A stretch of 64,000 nt of DNA from Trebouxia sp. TZW2008 (taxonomy: Eukaryota > Chlorophyta > Trebouxiophyceae > Trebouxiales > Trebouxiaceae): NCBI GenBank assembly GCA_002118135.1, contig BDIU01000370.1, forward strand, positions 62,001 through 126,000, given 5' to 3'. Both the position numbers and the translations under genes were made by a program. The notes under the pieces were generated by a model, which saw nothing but the letters and a program-made list of their open reading frames with translations, was not told the origin of the DNA and ran no database searches. Of this stretch, positions 35,174 through 46,226 are shown in pieces; position 1 is the first letter of the stretch, and every line of letters begins with the position of its first letter.

Positions 35174-35849
35174 CAGATGACCTAGATTGCAACTTCAGAA
35201 ACCTTCCCTACCCTTGCAGTGCAGCAGCCTTGCTCTCTTGAGCTTTCAGCAGATCTGATTTGCTGTCAAACACTAGTGCACAATGCATCATCACGTTCAA
35301 CTTGTATGAGCCAATGCAGGCTGTTGATTTTTAGCGGCAATGAACAGCAATCAGCGCTGTTGTCACTTTGTGATGAGTGATGCCTTTCTGCTCCTGGAGC
35401 AGCAATCAGTTGCTATTATTTATCCTAGGCCTCTTCCAAGACGTATGGCCGGATCAAGTTCTGCTTCCCCTAAATGCAGTCTCTGCCGGCTAAGACCCCT
35501 CTGCTTGGTGACAGGCTCAATTCGTTGCAACATATGCTCAGTGATGTAGCGTGCTGCGCATGCAACTGAGTAAATTTGGCAGTAATACAACTTGATCAAC
35601 ACAACGAATATAGGGGGTATGATTAACGGCAGATAATCGCGATAATCGTAATGCAGAAGCATGTTAACAGCGTTTAGCAAAGCGCCGATTAGCAGAAATT
35701 GGAAGGCGATTATCTGTTTGACGTCAGTGCAGGTATTTGCCACGCTCAACTGCTGCGCATGGTGACATTTTGTGATCTGCGCTACACGCACACGCCTGCC
35801 TGTCAGGCCAAACAAAAAGTTTCATCGCAGGTTGCGATGCTAGTGACGT
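35174..35849. other. Spacer between prohibitin and tRNA-Lys, with one hydrophobic open frame
   Basis: A minus-strand open frame of 131 codons (35420-35815) encodes two very hydrophobic stretches ('IIAFQFLLIGALLNAVNMLL' and 'YLPLIIPPIFVVLIKLYY') but has no ATG near its start and no family match. The A/T-rich part near 35610-35700 repeats GATAATCG. I leave it as unassigned. Confidence 0.3.
35814..35818 (-). terminator. Pol III T-run after tRNA-Lys
   Basis: Five consecutive T on the minus strand about 32 bases past the tRNA 3' end, the usual Pol III stop signal. Confidence 0.5.
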
Positions 35850-35921
35850 GCCCGAAGTGGGGCTCGAACCCACGGCCACTAGGTTAAAAGCCTAGCGCTC
35901 TACCAACTGAGCTATCCGGGC
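35850..35921 (-). tRNA. tRNA-Lys (anticodon UUU)
   Basis: Read on the minus strand this folds as a full cloverleaf: acceptor stem GCCCGGA pairing with the 3' TTCGGGC, D-arm with AGCTCAGTTGGTAGAGC (A box), anticodon loop CTTTTAA with anticodon TTT, and T-arm GGGTTCGAGCCCC (B box). No intron. A run of five T follows on the minus strand (plus positions about 35814-35818), a plausible Pol III stop. Confidence 0.97.
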
Positions 35922-35983
35922 TTTTGCTGCTGAAGCCGGCATTTTTGCTGACATAGAAACTGCGCTTTGGGTGGTCTGCGACA

Positions 35984-38900
35984 TCAAATTCGTTGCACCG
36001 CATAGAGCTGGGCCGCTTTGCTGTCACAGGCTTCTACTACTTCACGCAGTGCTACATGCATGACTGCCAAGTCTTCATCTGTGCCTCCGTCGCTGTCTGC
36101 GGCTTTGCTTGCATTCTCCATACGACGCACTTGCCCTGCCAGCTCCTGCACAGCTAATGACATGTTGAAGAATCATGCAAAGATGCAGCAGCTATCACTG
36201 AGTTGTGCCTGCGCTTTCGCCAGGCTCACAGGCTTAGCATGTAGGGCCGAACATGACAGACATGCATCATATGAGTTTGTGGTCAACAAGTGGCCGTCAA
36301 GTTGCATTGCTAAATTATGCCCTCAAATGCCACAATGTAGTGAAGCACTTGTTCAGCTGGCTTTTGATGCTGTGTGCGCATGCACGCTTTGCTATCCTGT
36401 CAAATTCTGTTAACAGGTGAGATCTTATGCGAGTGATGATACGTGATCACCTGATAGTGCTCGTATAGCTCATCATATTCCAACTGTAGAGACTGCTGGA
36501 CTGTGCGCATGCCTTCAGACAAGAAGTCGCACCCTGTGGAGCTGCTGCTTTCTTCCGCCCTGCATCCAAGCACACTTGCATGAGGCCTTGTCACTGCCAG
36601 CCACACTCTGTATTTGCAAGTAGGTGTATGTGTGTAACACATGGATGCAAAAATAGAGGCGCACATCTCTTAGCGCTGCCTTGCTGTATCATTCTGCAGC
36701 CTTGTTGGTGCGCTCTACACGCATTGGCCTTCTTTTAATGCATGTTGTGTGCTGAGCGGAACATAGTGACGCTTTTGGCAACAGTAGGCCCAACACATGC
36801 TTGCAACAACATGCACAATAGGTGCACAATCTATGTATCTTCACCTTGTGCATGAACATGCATCACAGCAATATCTATGAGCAGAACAGCATGCTTTGCA
36901 GGCATGCTATTAGCAATTGTCACAACTGCTTGCATTGAACCAATTGCACTGTCATGAGGCCACATTGCTCACCAGACTTGCCTAGGCAAGGGAGCTTGGT
37001 GGCTTCTGCCAGGGTCACAAGCTGTGCCATGGTTAGCAGCAGGGCTGCATGAGAGCTGCCTAGGGCTCTCAGACTGTAAGAGGGGCTCCCACAGTGCAAG
37101 TGGTGGCAAGCTGCGGGCATCCTGCTGCCGCTGCACATGAGAACGCAGTGCATCTTGGTTGCGAGCGCTCACCCTGCACCTCAAATTGAGGGTCAGGAAG
37201 CTTACTTGATTGTTACGCTGAAGCTGCAACACAGTGAATGTTGTCGACAAGAGGCAATATGCTGGTATGGTGATTTCTCTACATAAGCATTCAGGCTGCA
37301 ACCTTTCTGTGCAACACAGGGTCTTGCCAACAACTGCTGCCCATCGGCTGCCTGTGCTGTTATACGCTTGCCCATAAAGTATTCATATGATACAAGACCA
37401 GAGGAGGGCCTGTTTGAAGTCAGACAGCCTTGAAGGACCTTCAGCGTCAATGTTCACCTGTGTCCTGGGTGCCTGCAGTGCTTCTGATGGCAGCAGTGAC
37501 ACCTGTGCTGCCTTGGGACTGCAGGCTTCCTAGTGTGCTTGCCATTGGCAGGTTTACAGTCATGATGACTGTGCCTTACAGGGCTGCAGCATGTAGCCCT
37601 AGGGCAGGGCAGCCGACTGTCAGAGGGACAAAACTCTGCTGCATGACAGTGCATGCTGTGCGTGCTGTGCTGACAGGGGCAAAGCATAGCAGGCGTGGCT
37701 GCAGTGCTTGACTGTCTGTTGGAGAGCATGGCTGTGAACATGTGGCGCAGGCCGTCATTAGCTCCCTGTACAGCCTGCAAGGCAAACAGTCATTCAATCA
37801 GCCAGTGAAGTGATATCTCTAAGCAATGAACCATTGAAAAAAGAACAAACACATGAATGCATGAGCGAATGAATGAATGAATGGATGAATGAATGAATGG
37901 ATGAATGAATGGATGGATGCATGACTGAATGACTGAATGAATCTTTGTTCTCTTGGGAATGCAACAGGAGTAGCAAGATGGCTTTGTCATGAGATGCACA
38001 GAAAATGCAGCAGCCCTGTGCAAGAAGCTGAAATTCTTCTGCACATGATTGCCTGGTGTCTTTCATTGAACCCATTGCTCATGGTTCTGCTGTCGCCATA
38101 GGATTGGGCTTGCAGATCTCCTTGCAGTGCAAAACTCCCCAGCATACTTGATGCAGCGCTGATGGCAGGCTTTGTTGATATGTTCAAATCAACTGTAACT
38201 GAATTGTGCATCGTGACCAAGAACAGACGAGCTGCAAGATGTGCAGAGCTTGTGCCCTACCGTGACAGTCGTCTCTGTTTTCCCAAATTTTGATGCGTGC
38301 GTGATGTACAAGCTAGCATTCAGGCAATTGGGGTGTGAGACATCACTTGATTGCAAGTACACCTCATGAGCCAGAATAGATGAGCTCAGAGTGGCGAGAG
38401 CTAGTCTCACACCTTGCCAGAAGCAAGTAGTGTTCTCTACTTGCTTCTGGCTGACTAGTGCATCTTGCAGCTTGCCGTTCAGCACCTTGTTGGTGTGCAG
38501 CATAAGTCAGGGCAGATGAAGTGAGGACGTTCAGAGCTTGTGGCCTACCTTCACAGTCTTCTCTGCTTGCTTCTGACTGTCTAGTGCCTCTTGCAGCTTG
38601 GCATTCAGGCCCTTCTTGGCGTGCAACAGAGCTTGTTGCAGCCCGGCCAGCTGAGCCTCCATGCCACTCACCCTCCCACTGGTCTGCAGCAAGACATCCA
38701 CAAGTAATAAGTAGGCGCAGAAATCTTCAGGAGTTCTGTCATGACATGCAATATGATGCTGCTGAAGTGGCGTTGAAATTGCAAGAGCCAATGCCTCTCA
38801 GGAATATGGCATCTGTTTGACGCTTGTACATTAGCATAGCGTCCATGGAGTTGGACCTGTACAGTAGGCCTAATACCACCAAATCAGGTGACACTGAGAT

Positions 38901-41900
38901 CAGTAGTCCTCGATGTGCCGTTGTCATTGCATCTCACAGGACTGCCTGGTCTTGAACTGCAGCCACCTTGTGGTTCAGGGCCCTGGACTTTGCGCCCTGT
39001 TAAAATTCATGCAAGGCACTTCATGCTCATGCTCATATCACTCATGGACCCTTCATCAAGTGCATGTCAAGTGTATATGTGCATTAGTCTACATGCAAAT
39101 TACAGGTCTCATTGCCTGCAATGCAGTCAGGAGCGCGACTCATGAGCCAGATTTGCAGCGAGGCATGCTTGCACATGGCAGATGCATCCAAAGCCATCAG
39201 AACTGCAAGCACTACAGCCCAGCATGTGTTCAAATGGACTCCTACCAAGTGCCATGGATGCACTGTCAATGGCTGCTGTGCAGCTCATGCTAGGGACTAC
39301 CTGTGCAAGTAGTGCCTGGTAGCGGTGCAGCATGCTGTCAGCCTGGCTTGTGAAAATATGGTCGTGAGCCTGGCTTTGACACTCCTTGTCTTGAATACTG
39401 GCGATTGTTGCCAGGCTGCTTCTCAGATGCTCTGTCTGCTGATTCACCCTGCAGCATCATGCAATGTTTGCCCCTATACTGGCTTGTGAAAACATGCCCT
39501 TTGAGACTTCTTGTCTTGACTGCTGGCTATAGTAATCAGGCTGCTTTTCAGATGCTCTGTCTGCTGATTCACCCTGCAGCATCGTGCAACGTTTGCTTCT
39601 ATACTGGCTTGTGGAAATATGGCCGTGAGCCTGGCTTTGACACTCCTTGTCTTGGATGCTGGCTATAGTCGCCAGGCTGCTTCTCAGATGCTCTGTCTGC
39701 TGATTCACCCTGCAGGGTCGTCGTGCAACTTGACTTGAGGCAGCATGCCAGCCCTGCTGTTCAACAGATTGCGCAAGAGCTTCAGGACAAACAAACAGCT
39801 CTCCTACTTGATGCTTGGCAGAGGTACAGCACAAATGAGACATGACCCTAGACACAATAGGAAGGTGCATGTGCTGTAACGACGAGACACAGGAGCCTGC
39901 CTTGCTGATGCAGCAGCAGGGGGCTATTGCAGTTGTCTTGACTGGGCACAGTGGTAGCTTCCACAAGAATGCTCATGTTCATCATCATTTATTTGCTTCC
40001 CAATGAGGTCTATGACCCAGCTGAATGCATGCAGAAGCAACGAACTTCATTCAATGCTCAGCTCTGCTCGTGGTCAACAATTGAGGAGTGATAGGGACGG
40101 GTGAATGCCTGGCATTTGCACGAGGACAGTGGGTTGTTCACCTTGTCTCCAGTGAACCCTTTTCAGACTGCACACTTTTCAGCTGTTGCTGCAGTGTGTC
40201 TAGCTGATGCTGCAAGGTCTGTTTCTGCTGTGCAGCAGCATGGTTAGCAGCGGTCAGCTCTTGACGCAGGCTCTGTGCTTCCTGCATACATGGTGCTGTT
40301 ATGCTCTCTGTGTATGCAAGTGAGTTTCTGACAAGAGAAGGCCGGTCAAAGCGCTTGTGGGCATGACTGCCGTTGCGCCTTGCATCCTAAGGGAAGAGCA
40401 ATAGCGCCAGAATGTATTTCTAGTTAGCCTGTGTGTCAAGGCTCGTGTGAGCAAGTGCTAGCACCTGATGCATGCACAGAGCTGACCAAGCACCACGCAT
40501 GCAAGCAGTATACAGATCCAACCATCGTGCTTGGATCTGAGGCTGTTGGTCACTGCAGCATGCAGCTGTTGATGCAGAGACACTGACAGCAACAATGCTA
40601 GCATCAGACTCGCCTTGCATCCACATGAACATCGTGCACTAGATGAGCTTGACACAGTGCTAGACAAAATGCGTCACGTCAATGCTGCTGCATACACTGA
40701 ACATTGCCTGCTTTTACAAAGCAAATCTGTGCAGCTTGTTGCTTGTCATTTGCTTGGGCATCCTGATAGCGGTGATGACGCTGCTGCTGTTGCTGTGCCT
40801 CGCTTGGGCAGTTTGTTGCTTGTTGTTTGCCAGGGCATCCTGACAGCAGTGGTGATGCTGCTGCTGCTGCTGCTGCTGCTGTGCCTCACCTGTGCACTTT
40901 GGTGGTCATCATTTGCTAGAGTGTCCTGATAGCAATGTATCAGGCTGCTGCTGTCACAGAGGATACCTGTGCAGCCTGTTGCTTGTCATTTGCCTGGGCA
41001 TCCTGATAGCAGTGCTGCTGCTGTTGCTGTGACTCGCTTGTGGTGTTGGTTGTTTGCTAAAGCAACCTGAGAGCAGTGTGTCATGCTGTCACAGAGCATA
41101 CCTGTGCAGCCTGTTGCTTGTCATTTGCCAGAGCATCCTGATAGCAGTGGTCATGCTGCTGCTGTTGCTGTGCCTCACGCAGCTGGAACTCTAGGCTGCT
41201 GCAGTGTGTTTCCAGCTGCTGCACCTTGTCAGCTGACTGAGTGCGCTCTTGCCTTGACTCTGCAATGCTGCTGGCCAAGCGCTCCTGTGATGATAACAAC
41301 AGCAATAACAATCAACACAAGATAACAGCATCATGACAGCAACAATAGCAGTATCAAATAGCAGCAATGCTGACAACAAAGTTGATCAAAATAATCATAG
41401 TACTTTGGACAACAACAATCACAACAATAACTATTATGGTCAGAGCTTCTAGCGCATGTTCTAAGGACGTGTGGCACAAGTCTTATGTTGCCAGGTCAGC
41501 TTGATCTTGGCATCACGATATACGCAACAAATGATGCTGCAAGGTGTTCAAAAGGCTCTGTGTTATTTTCACCCTTGGAATGGCGCTGCCAACATGCACA
41601 ACAATCTGTCAAACCATTGCCAGACAATAGTTGCAACAGCTTTGCTGTTTGCGCAGACTAGCGACAGGCAGAATGCGCATTACAGTGCAGGTCAGTCACC
41701 AGTGACTTGCTGACAAGTGCTTGGGGAGGACAAGAAACGCATACCATGTGTTCATGCAAGTCGTTGTTCTTTTGCTGCAATAGCTCTAGCTGGTCTGTGT
41801 TGCTGTCAAGTGACTGCTTCACTTTTGCGCCCGCCATTGACTGGTTGTGCAGCTGCTCCTGCAGCTGCCTGCAGTCATGTTGTGCTTCAGATAATTGGCA

Positions 41901-42361
41901 ATAGTAAGCATGCACAACCTCAAGAAAGTAGCGCCAGCTTTTGTTGGAGTCAGCCAGCTAGTGTGCCTCTGCAGAACAGTTGTGTGTCACCTGACATGCC
42001 GGATCTGCTCTTGCTGTCGTGTCTCTGCGCTGGAGAGCTGACTGTCCTTCTCACGTAGCTCACCTTGCCGTCTGGCTGCAAGATCTTCAGCTGCTTTGAC
42101 CTAAGCACACTGAGAAACTTTGATGCTGACTTTTGGTCACAAGGGTGGTTGAGGTGTTATGCACATTGCAAGGTGCACCTTGCATTGCATCTGCTCCTTT
42201 TCTTTGCAAATCTCCAGCATCTGTACATCTAACCCTTTCAGCTTCTTCTGAAGTGTGACCAGAGCAGCTTTCATGGCAGCATTCTGCTGAGCCAGAGTAT
42301 TGCTGCACCCCATAGCTGCTGCGCAGCCGGCTCTGCTTAAGCGCGCTGACGGTGAGTACAA
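35984..42361 (-). CDS. Long coiled-coil protein, family unknown
   Basis: Eleven phase-consistent exons (minus): 42179-42361 (ATG 42361), 41991-42100, 41745-41937, 41102-41284, 40142-40386, 39301-39448, 38549-38683, 37458-37774, 36973-37173, 36451-36559, 35984-36145 (TGA); about 661 residues. Most exons encode Gln/Glu/Leu-rich heptads, e.g. 'VTLQKKLKGLDVQMLEICKE', 'DKVQQLETHCSSLEFQLREA', 'LQHQLDTLQQQLKSVQSEK'. Exon 37458-37774 turns Cys/His-rich ('HCHAAEFCPSDSRLPC'), and may be partly intron. The C-terminal exons ('LQLEYDELYEHYQ', 'REVVEACDSKAAQLYAVQRI') are helical again. Such proteins often serve cytoskeletal, centrosomal or Golgi roles; nothing here decides. At least three exons have tandem echo copies, one of them five-fold. 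Acceptor at 41937 (CAAAAG) is weak. Confidence 0.7.
37850..37945. repeat. GAAT/GGAT microsatellite
   Basis: Repeats of GAATGAATGAATGGAT with interruptions, in an intron of the coiled-coil gene. Confidence 0.9.
38400..38690 (-). repeat. Echo of coiled-coil exon 38549-38683
   Basis: 38415-38510 repeats the end of the exon ('AKLQEALDSQKQAE' coding becomes 'GKLQDALVSQKQVE'). A further weaker trace lies near 38249-38275. Confidence 0.8.
38416..38451. repeat. Perfect inverted repeat, 15-bp arms
   Basis: GCCAGAAGCAAGTAG (38416-38430), loop TGTTCT, then CTACTTGCTTCTGGC (38437-38451). It sits inside the decayed echo of a coiled-coil exon. Confidence 0.95.
39301..39720 (-). repeat. Three tandem copies of coiled-coil exon 39301-39448
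   Basis: The acceptor CTGCAG/GGTGAATCAGCAGACAG occurs at about 39711, 39575 and 39450 (offsets 136 and 125). Only the last copy has the downstream donor (CACAG/GTAGTC). Confidence 0.92.
40720..41180 (-). repeat. About five tandem copies of a coiled-coil exon end
   Basis: The block coding 'DALANDKQQAAQ' plus donor at 41097-41175 recurs near 40963, 40890 (partial), 40800 and 40723, with expanding CTG/CAG runs (40857-40885). Confidence 0.9.
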
Positions 42362-42633
42362 GTCGGCTTCAGTCTTGAAACTTCATGACTTGCAGACGAG
42401 CCTTTGGCGAACTAGGTCAGCCAGTTGTGTCAACAATGGCTGTCCAAAAGAAGTTTGAACGACCGGCTAGCAAGTCAAAATTGGGGCTGTTGCAACAGTG
42501 TCGGGCAACATCAGCCTTCCGTGCTGCCAGAACAGCTCATCGTCCGGGTCCTTGAGTGCACTACTAGTCCAGTCGAGGGACAATTTCGAACGTGTTTTGA
42601 TCACTCCTTGCTGCAAAAGCTTTTGTGACTTGT
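42362..42633. promoter_or_regulatory. Divergent promoter region
   Basis: About 270 bases between the starts of the coiled-coil gene and the small membrane-protein gene; probably shared promoter. No specific motif called. Confidence 0.35.
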
Positions 42634-43616
42634 ATGGCTACAGACTCTAAGCCCAAGGCCGAAAGCAACAACGCTCAGGTTGCTGCGCCTCAGCCAGCCA
42701 ATCAAAGTGAAGCCCCCGCTGGTAGACTTCCAAAAGAGCTGAGGCCATGGCAGGTTGCGTTTACATATGCTTGTATGCCCGTCTTCTTGAGCATGTTCAC
42801 CTGTGCCATCCTGGGACTCTATGTGATACAAGGTAAGCCAATGTAGACAATGATTCTCTCATGTCCGCGAGCTGTAAAGCTTGCACTGCACGCTCCAATC
42901 CAAACCACTGCAAATCACTGCAGATAAAGAGCAGACAAGCTGGCTCAGTCATACCTGGTTTGGCGAGCAGTGGCGCATGGCTGTTGCCTGGAATCAGTTC
43001 ATCAACTCTGGCATGCTCAATGGGGGCTTGTTAGGTAACAGCTCACCCAAGCTCTCTAAAGGACTGTTTGGTTGGGAGGGAAGAATAGCAGAGTTGATAG
43101 GCTTGCGCTTTCAAGCAGGCAGTTCAGTGATCTCACATCTGTCTCCTTATCTCAGACTGTACATTCTGTTTGTTTGTTGATTGACTGACTGATCAATGCA
43201 GGCAGTGTCATTGCCTCAGTCAGACTGAAAGAGCATCGTGCTGCACGGCGGGTAAGTCGTTGACTCTGCTTGGGTCATGCTCATGCACCTTCAACATTCA
43301 TTTTGCTACATACAACTGTCAACTTTCATCTTCACTGTATACAATGCATACAGCATACTTGATTCTTATGCATCAGAGCCACAATGAGCGCTTGACAATG
43401 ACATGACCAAGTGGGCTTCATGTTCTATGACAGCCTTGTTGGCTAGCTACAGTTTACCAAAGCCAATTTTTCCTCCTCTTGGCCCTGATGGACATCATTG
43501 TGCATTGCAATGTACAGGACCGCCTCTTCCGCTCCCAGTTCAAGATCTACAAGCCTGAAGACCTAGTACAAGATAAGCGGAGTAAAAGGAAGTCAGAGCC
43601 AAAAAAGCGAAGATGA
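42634..43616 (+). CDS. Small single-pass membrane protein with basic C-terminus, family unknown
   Basis: Four exons: 42634-42832, 42924-43034, 43202-43251, 43518-43616; 152 residues, phases agree. A Ser/Ala/Pro-rich N-terminus precedes one hydrophobic helix, 'AFTYACMPVFLSMFTCAILG', then a Trp-rich stretch ('WLSHTWFGEQWRMAVAWNQF'), a Gly-rich turn and a strongly basic end ('KRSKRKSEPKKRR') resembling a nuclear-localisation or RNA-binding signal. The clean exon structure and open frames make a real gene likely. I do not recognise the family, and no function is offered. Confidence 0.7.
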
Positions 43617-44102
43617 TTCGTAAAACTACAAATAATGCTACTACTTCCTGCAAAGCTAGCACCTGGTGCTGCATGAAATGAAGGCTCGACATGTCTTGAT
43701 TGAGTGTGTATGCAACTCTTCCAGGTTAGCGTGTTTTAGCTCACAGCTGCATGCTGCGTCTTCAGCAGCATGTTTAGCGCCCGTTCATTGCATGCTTAAT
43801 GAAGTCTTGGTCTGATGACGGCCTCACATCATTTGTGGTGACCTCAGCCAGGCTGCAGTGTGGTTTCAAGCAAACACATGTGACAGGCACATGAGCAAAA
43901 AGAGTAAACCCACGTTTACATGTCACAGCTTCTCAGTCAAAACAAGGCTGCATGGTAAGCCTGGTGGCACAGCCTCGTCACGTGAAATGACTTTGTAGTC
44001 TGGATGAATGCATATGCAGGCGCTATTGCTAATGCAATCGCAAGTCAGAACTAGATGGATAGCTGGAAAGCACAGTCTGCACATATTTTGTTTACATATG
44101 TT
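43617..44102. other. Convergent spacer
   Basis: About 490 bases between two converging stop codons; no gene seen. Confidence 0.5.
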
Positions 44103-45418
44103 CTACACCTTCTTTTTGCCAGCTGCCGGTTGAACAGGTGACTTGGCAAGCGTATACAGTGCAAATCCCGCAACTGAGACAGCATAGCCGACCAGCTGCT
44201 TGCCAGAGATGACATCGCCCATCAGCACCCCAGCAAACACCACAAAGGCGTTTTTGACACAGCCTAGAACTTTGAATGTCAAGCCAGAGGTTGCTTTGAT
44301 TGCCCAGTAGCTGGTAAGATTCACAACAAACCCACCTGCTGCTGCCAACGCAAATCTAACAGGGTTGCTGAGGGCTATAGAAAAGCCACCATGAGGGGCA
44401 ATCAGACCATCCCATTCAAAAAGTGCTGAACATAGCGCAAGACAGACACCTGTGGCAGGACTGAGATACACTAAGGCCTCCACAGCATTGTACCTCATGT
44501 TGCCCAAAAGCAGCTGCATAAGGATTGTCCTGCAAGCTTCAGAGACTGCTGAAACAAAGAAGTATGCCAAGCCAACAAAGCTGAAATGGCTTGTTTGACT
44601 CTCCAAGAAAGCTGCAGAGCCTGTGCCTGCGGAAATGAGTAAGACAGCAGCTGTCAATTGCAGGGTGAGGTGCTCAATGCCTGCTGCCACCCCAACTGAC
44701 AAAGTGATGGCTGGCAGCATGACTTTTATGACTTGGATGAAGGCCACTGATAGCGTGAAGTACGCCATGTTTCCAGTGATCAGAGACAGTGCTGACAGCA
44801 GGACAATTGGCAACAGGCGCTTCAGAAGAAACTCGGTGTCCGGGCGAGCTCGACAGGTCATAAAGCCTGCTTTGGCCAATGCCAGACCTGCACGACAGCA
44901 CGGCACCCCACTAAGCCATCTCACAGAAAGCATGCTTGGTTTTGTCTCCAAAGTTGATGCACACAACCACCAAAGTGAAAGCACTGTGACATGTGCACTG
45001 CACATCCTGCTGTTGCACTTGTGCTGGTTATGTGGATTGGACGTTGTCCTGCCGAGCTTTAAGGTTGCATTGCGCACGCAGCGGCTATGCAATCCGATGT
45101 GAGATGAATTCAGCGTGTGAATCACGACATGTGCTTACCGCCCAGATATGATGTAAATTGGCCTGCAGCCGTCAAAGCCATTGGATAACGGAAACCATGG
45201 CCCACCATCAGCTCCTTGTTGAGTAGGATCAAACCAGAGCTGGATACAGTCCAACACAGCAGGGCCACAACAGGCCAGATCAGCCTTGTTGCTTTCTGAG
45301 GCTCTGCATGTCTTGCAGTCCCAACATTAAGGCGCTGAGCCCTCTTGATGCCTTCAAATGGGGTGGGATCTGAGCTGACGGCATCATGCATGCTGCTCGA
45401 ACGCTCATAACGTCTCAT
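44103..45418 (-). CDS. Triose-phosphate/nucleotide-sugar transporter family protein
   Basis: Member of the TPT/NST branch of the drug/metabolite transporter superfamily. Two exons (minus): 45139-45418 and 44103-44887, joined at phase 1, 354 residues from the ATG at 45418. About ten hydrophobic helices, e.g. 'LIWPVVALLCWTVSSSGLIL' followed by 'NKELM', 'LITGNMAYFTLSVAFIQVIK', 'VLLISAGTGSAAF', 'FALAAAGGFVVNLTSYWAIK' and 'LTFKVLGCVKNAFVVFAG'. These are the standard TPT-family signatures (LNK after TM1, SVSFxQxxK, K near the last helices). Plant relatives sit in Golgi or plastid envelope; substrate cannot be told. The frame is open upstream to 45556 without ATG. The ATG overlaps the stop of the LYRM9-like ORF (sequence ATGA). 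Confidence 0.88.
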
Positions 45419-45678
45419 AGCTGTGACTCCCTGGCTGTCTGGGTTTGAGAGATGTTCTTGGCGTACTGCAGCAACACCTGATCTGATGCTGTATGCAAAG
45501 AAGACAGTGCCAAGGGAGGTCGAAATGTTGCTTGCAGCACCTTGTTCACGAGCCAATCTGCATCTCTTAAAGCTCTGTCAAAGATTGTCTGCAGACGTTC
45601 CCCTGAAGTTTCCTCGCTGTGGCTCACGAAATTCTCACGCAGAAGTCGCCTATAGTAGCCCCACGAAGCCCTGCTCAC
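45415..45678 (-). CDS. LYR-motif protein, LYRM9-like (5' end unresolved)
   Basis: LYR proteins are small mitochondrial assembly factors that bind acyl carrier protein. This frame carries the motif as 'YYRRLLRE' and then 'ERLQTIFDRALRDADWLVNK', which closely matches the end of animal LYRM9 (family knowledge). The frame runs 40 residues further to a TGA at 45417-45415 that overlaps the transporter ATG by the tetranucleotide ATGA. There is no in-frame ATG; the frame stays open past 45678, so a short 5' exon is probably missing. A donor-like AAG/GTGCTG just after 'LVNK' could trim the extra tail. Same strand as the transporter, so one transcript could carry both. Confidence 0.65.
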   Translation of the reverse strand: MSRASWGYYRRLLRENFVSHSEETSGERLQTIFDRALRDADWLVNKVLQATFRPPLALSSLHTASDQVLLQYAKNISQTQTARESQL

Positions 45679-46226
45679 GCAATCATGCAGTGAGATTGCG
45701 ATAAAACAAGACTGGGCAGTCAGCCAGCTTCAGTGCACAAGTTAGCCTGTGGAAGCTAGAAGCGAGCGTGCTTGAGAGAACGGGCGTCACGTCAGAAGCC
45801 GTGGCAAGCAGTCTCGGAGAAGACGACAAAAGCAAGCAAAGCTCATTCAAGTCACCTGGGCAGCTCACGCGATCGGCGAAAGAGCTTGCGGTACAAATGA
45901 ACGGCAGCCTGAGTCATGGCTTCGGAGACATACGCTATGCAGTGATGTTGTCAGATCGGCATGCAGTTCAACAAAGAACCGAACGGGTTCTTGTTGGGCA
46001 GCACAAGGGCGAGTTTTTGTTTCTTTAAACGTTCGCTGATGCTGATGAGAATAGACTCAGATATAATTCACAGCGCATCTGGACCAAGGCAAGCAATAAT
46101 TTTTGTCCTGATCCACACGTGGCCCTTCGCCGCCCAGATTAGTCACAGCAGCTGCTTGAAGAGTGCTCTGGCTCGGGCTCGACGCGCAGCGCAAGTTACC
46201 CAAGCTGCCTTCTTCAGCGCAAAAGG
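45679..46226. other. Divergent spacer with an unassigned plus-strand frame
   Basis: Promoter side of NOP53 and of the LYRM9/transporter unit. A plus-strand frame open from about 45715 to 46028 has plausible composition ('ERTGVTSEAVASSLGEDD') but the first ATG is at 45898 and no family is recognised. I leave it uncalled. Confidence 0.3.

Noticed and set aside
36014..36413. 131-codon plus-strand frame
   Set aside because: Antisense to the last exon and intron of the coiled-coil gene; no conserved features.
40615..40929. Leu-rich plus-strand frame suggesting membrane helices
   Set aside because: The Leu runs are CTG repeats, the antisense of CAG-rich coiled-coil echo copies.
44623..45102. 159-codon plus-strand frame
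   Set aside because: Antisense shadow of the transporter exon, whose family match is clear on the minus strand.
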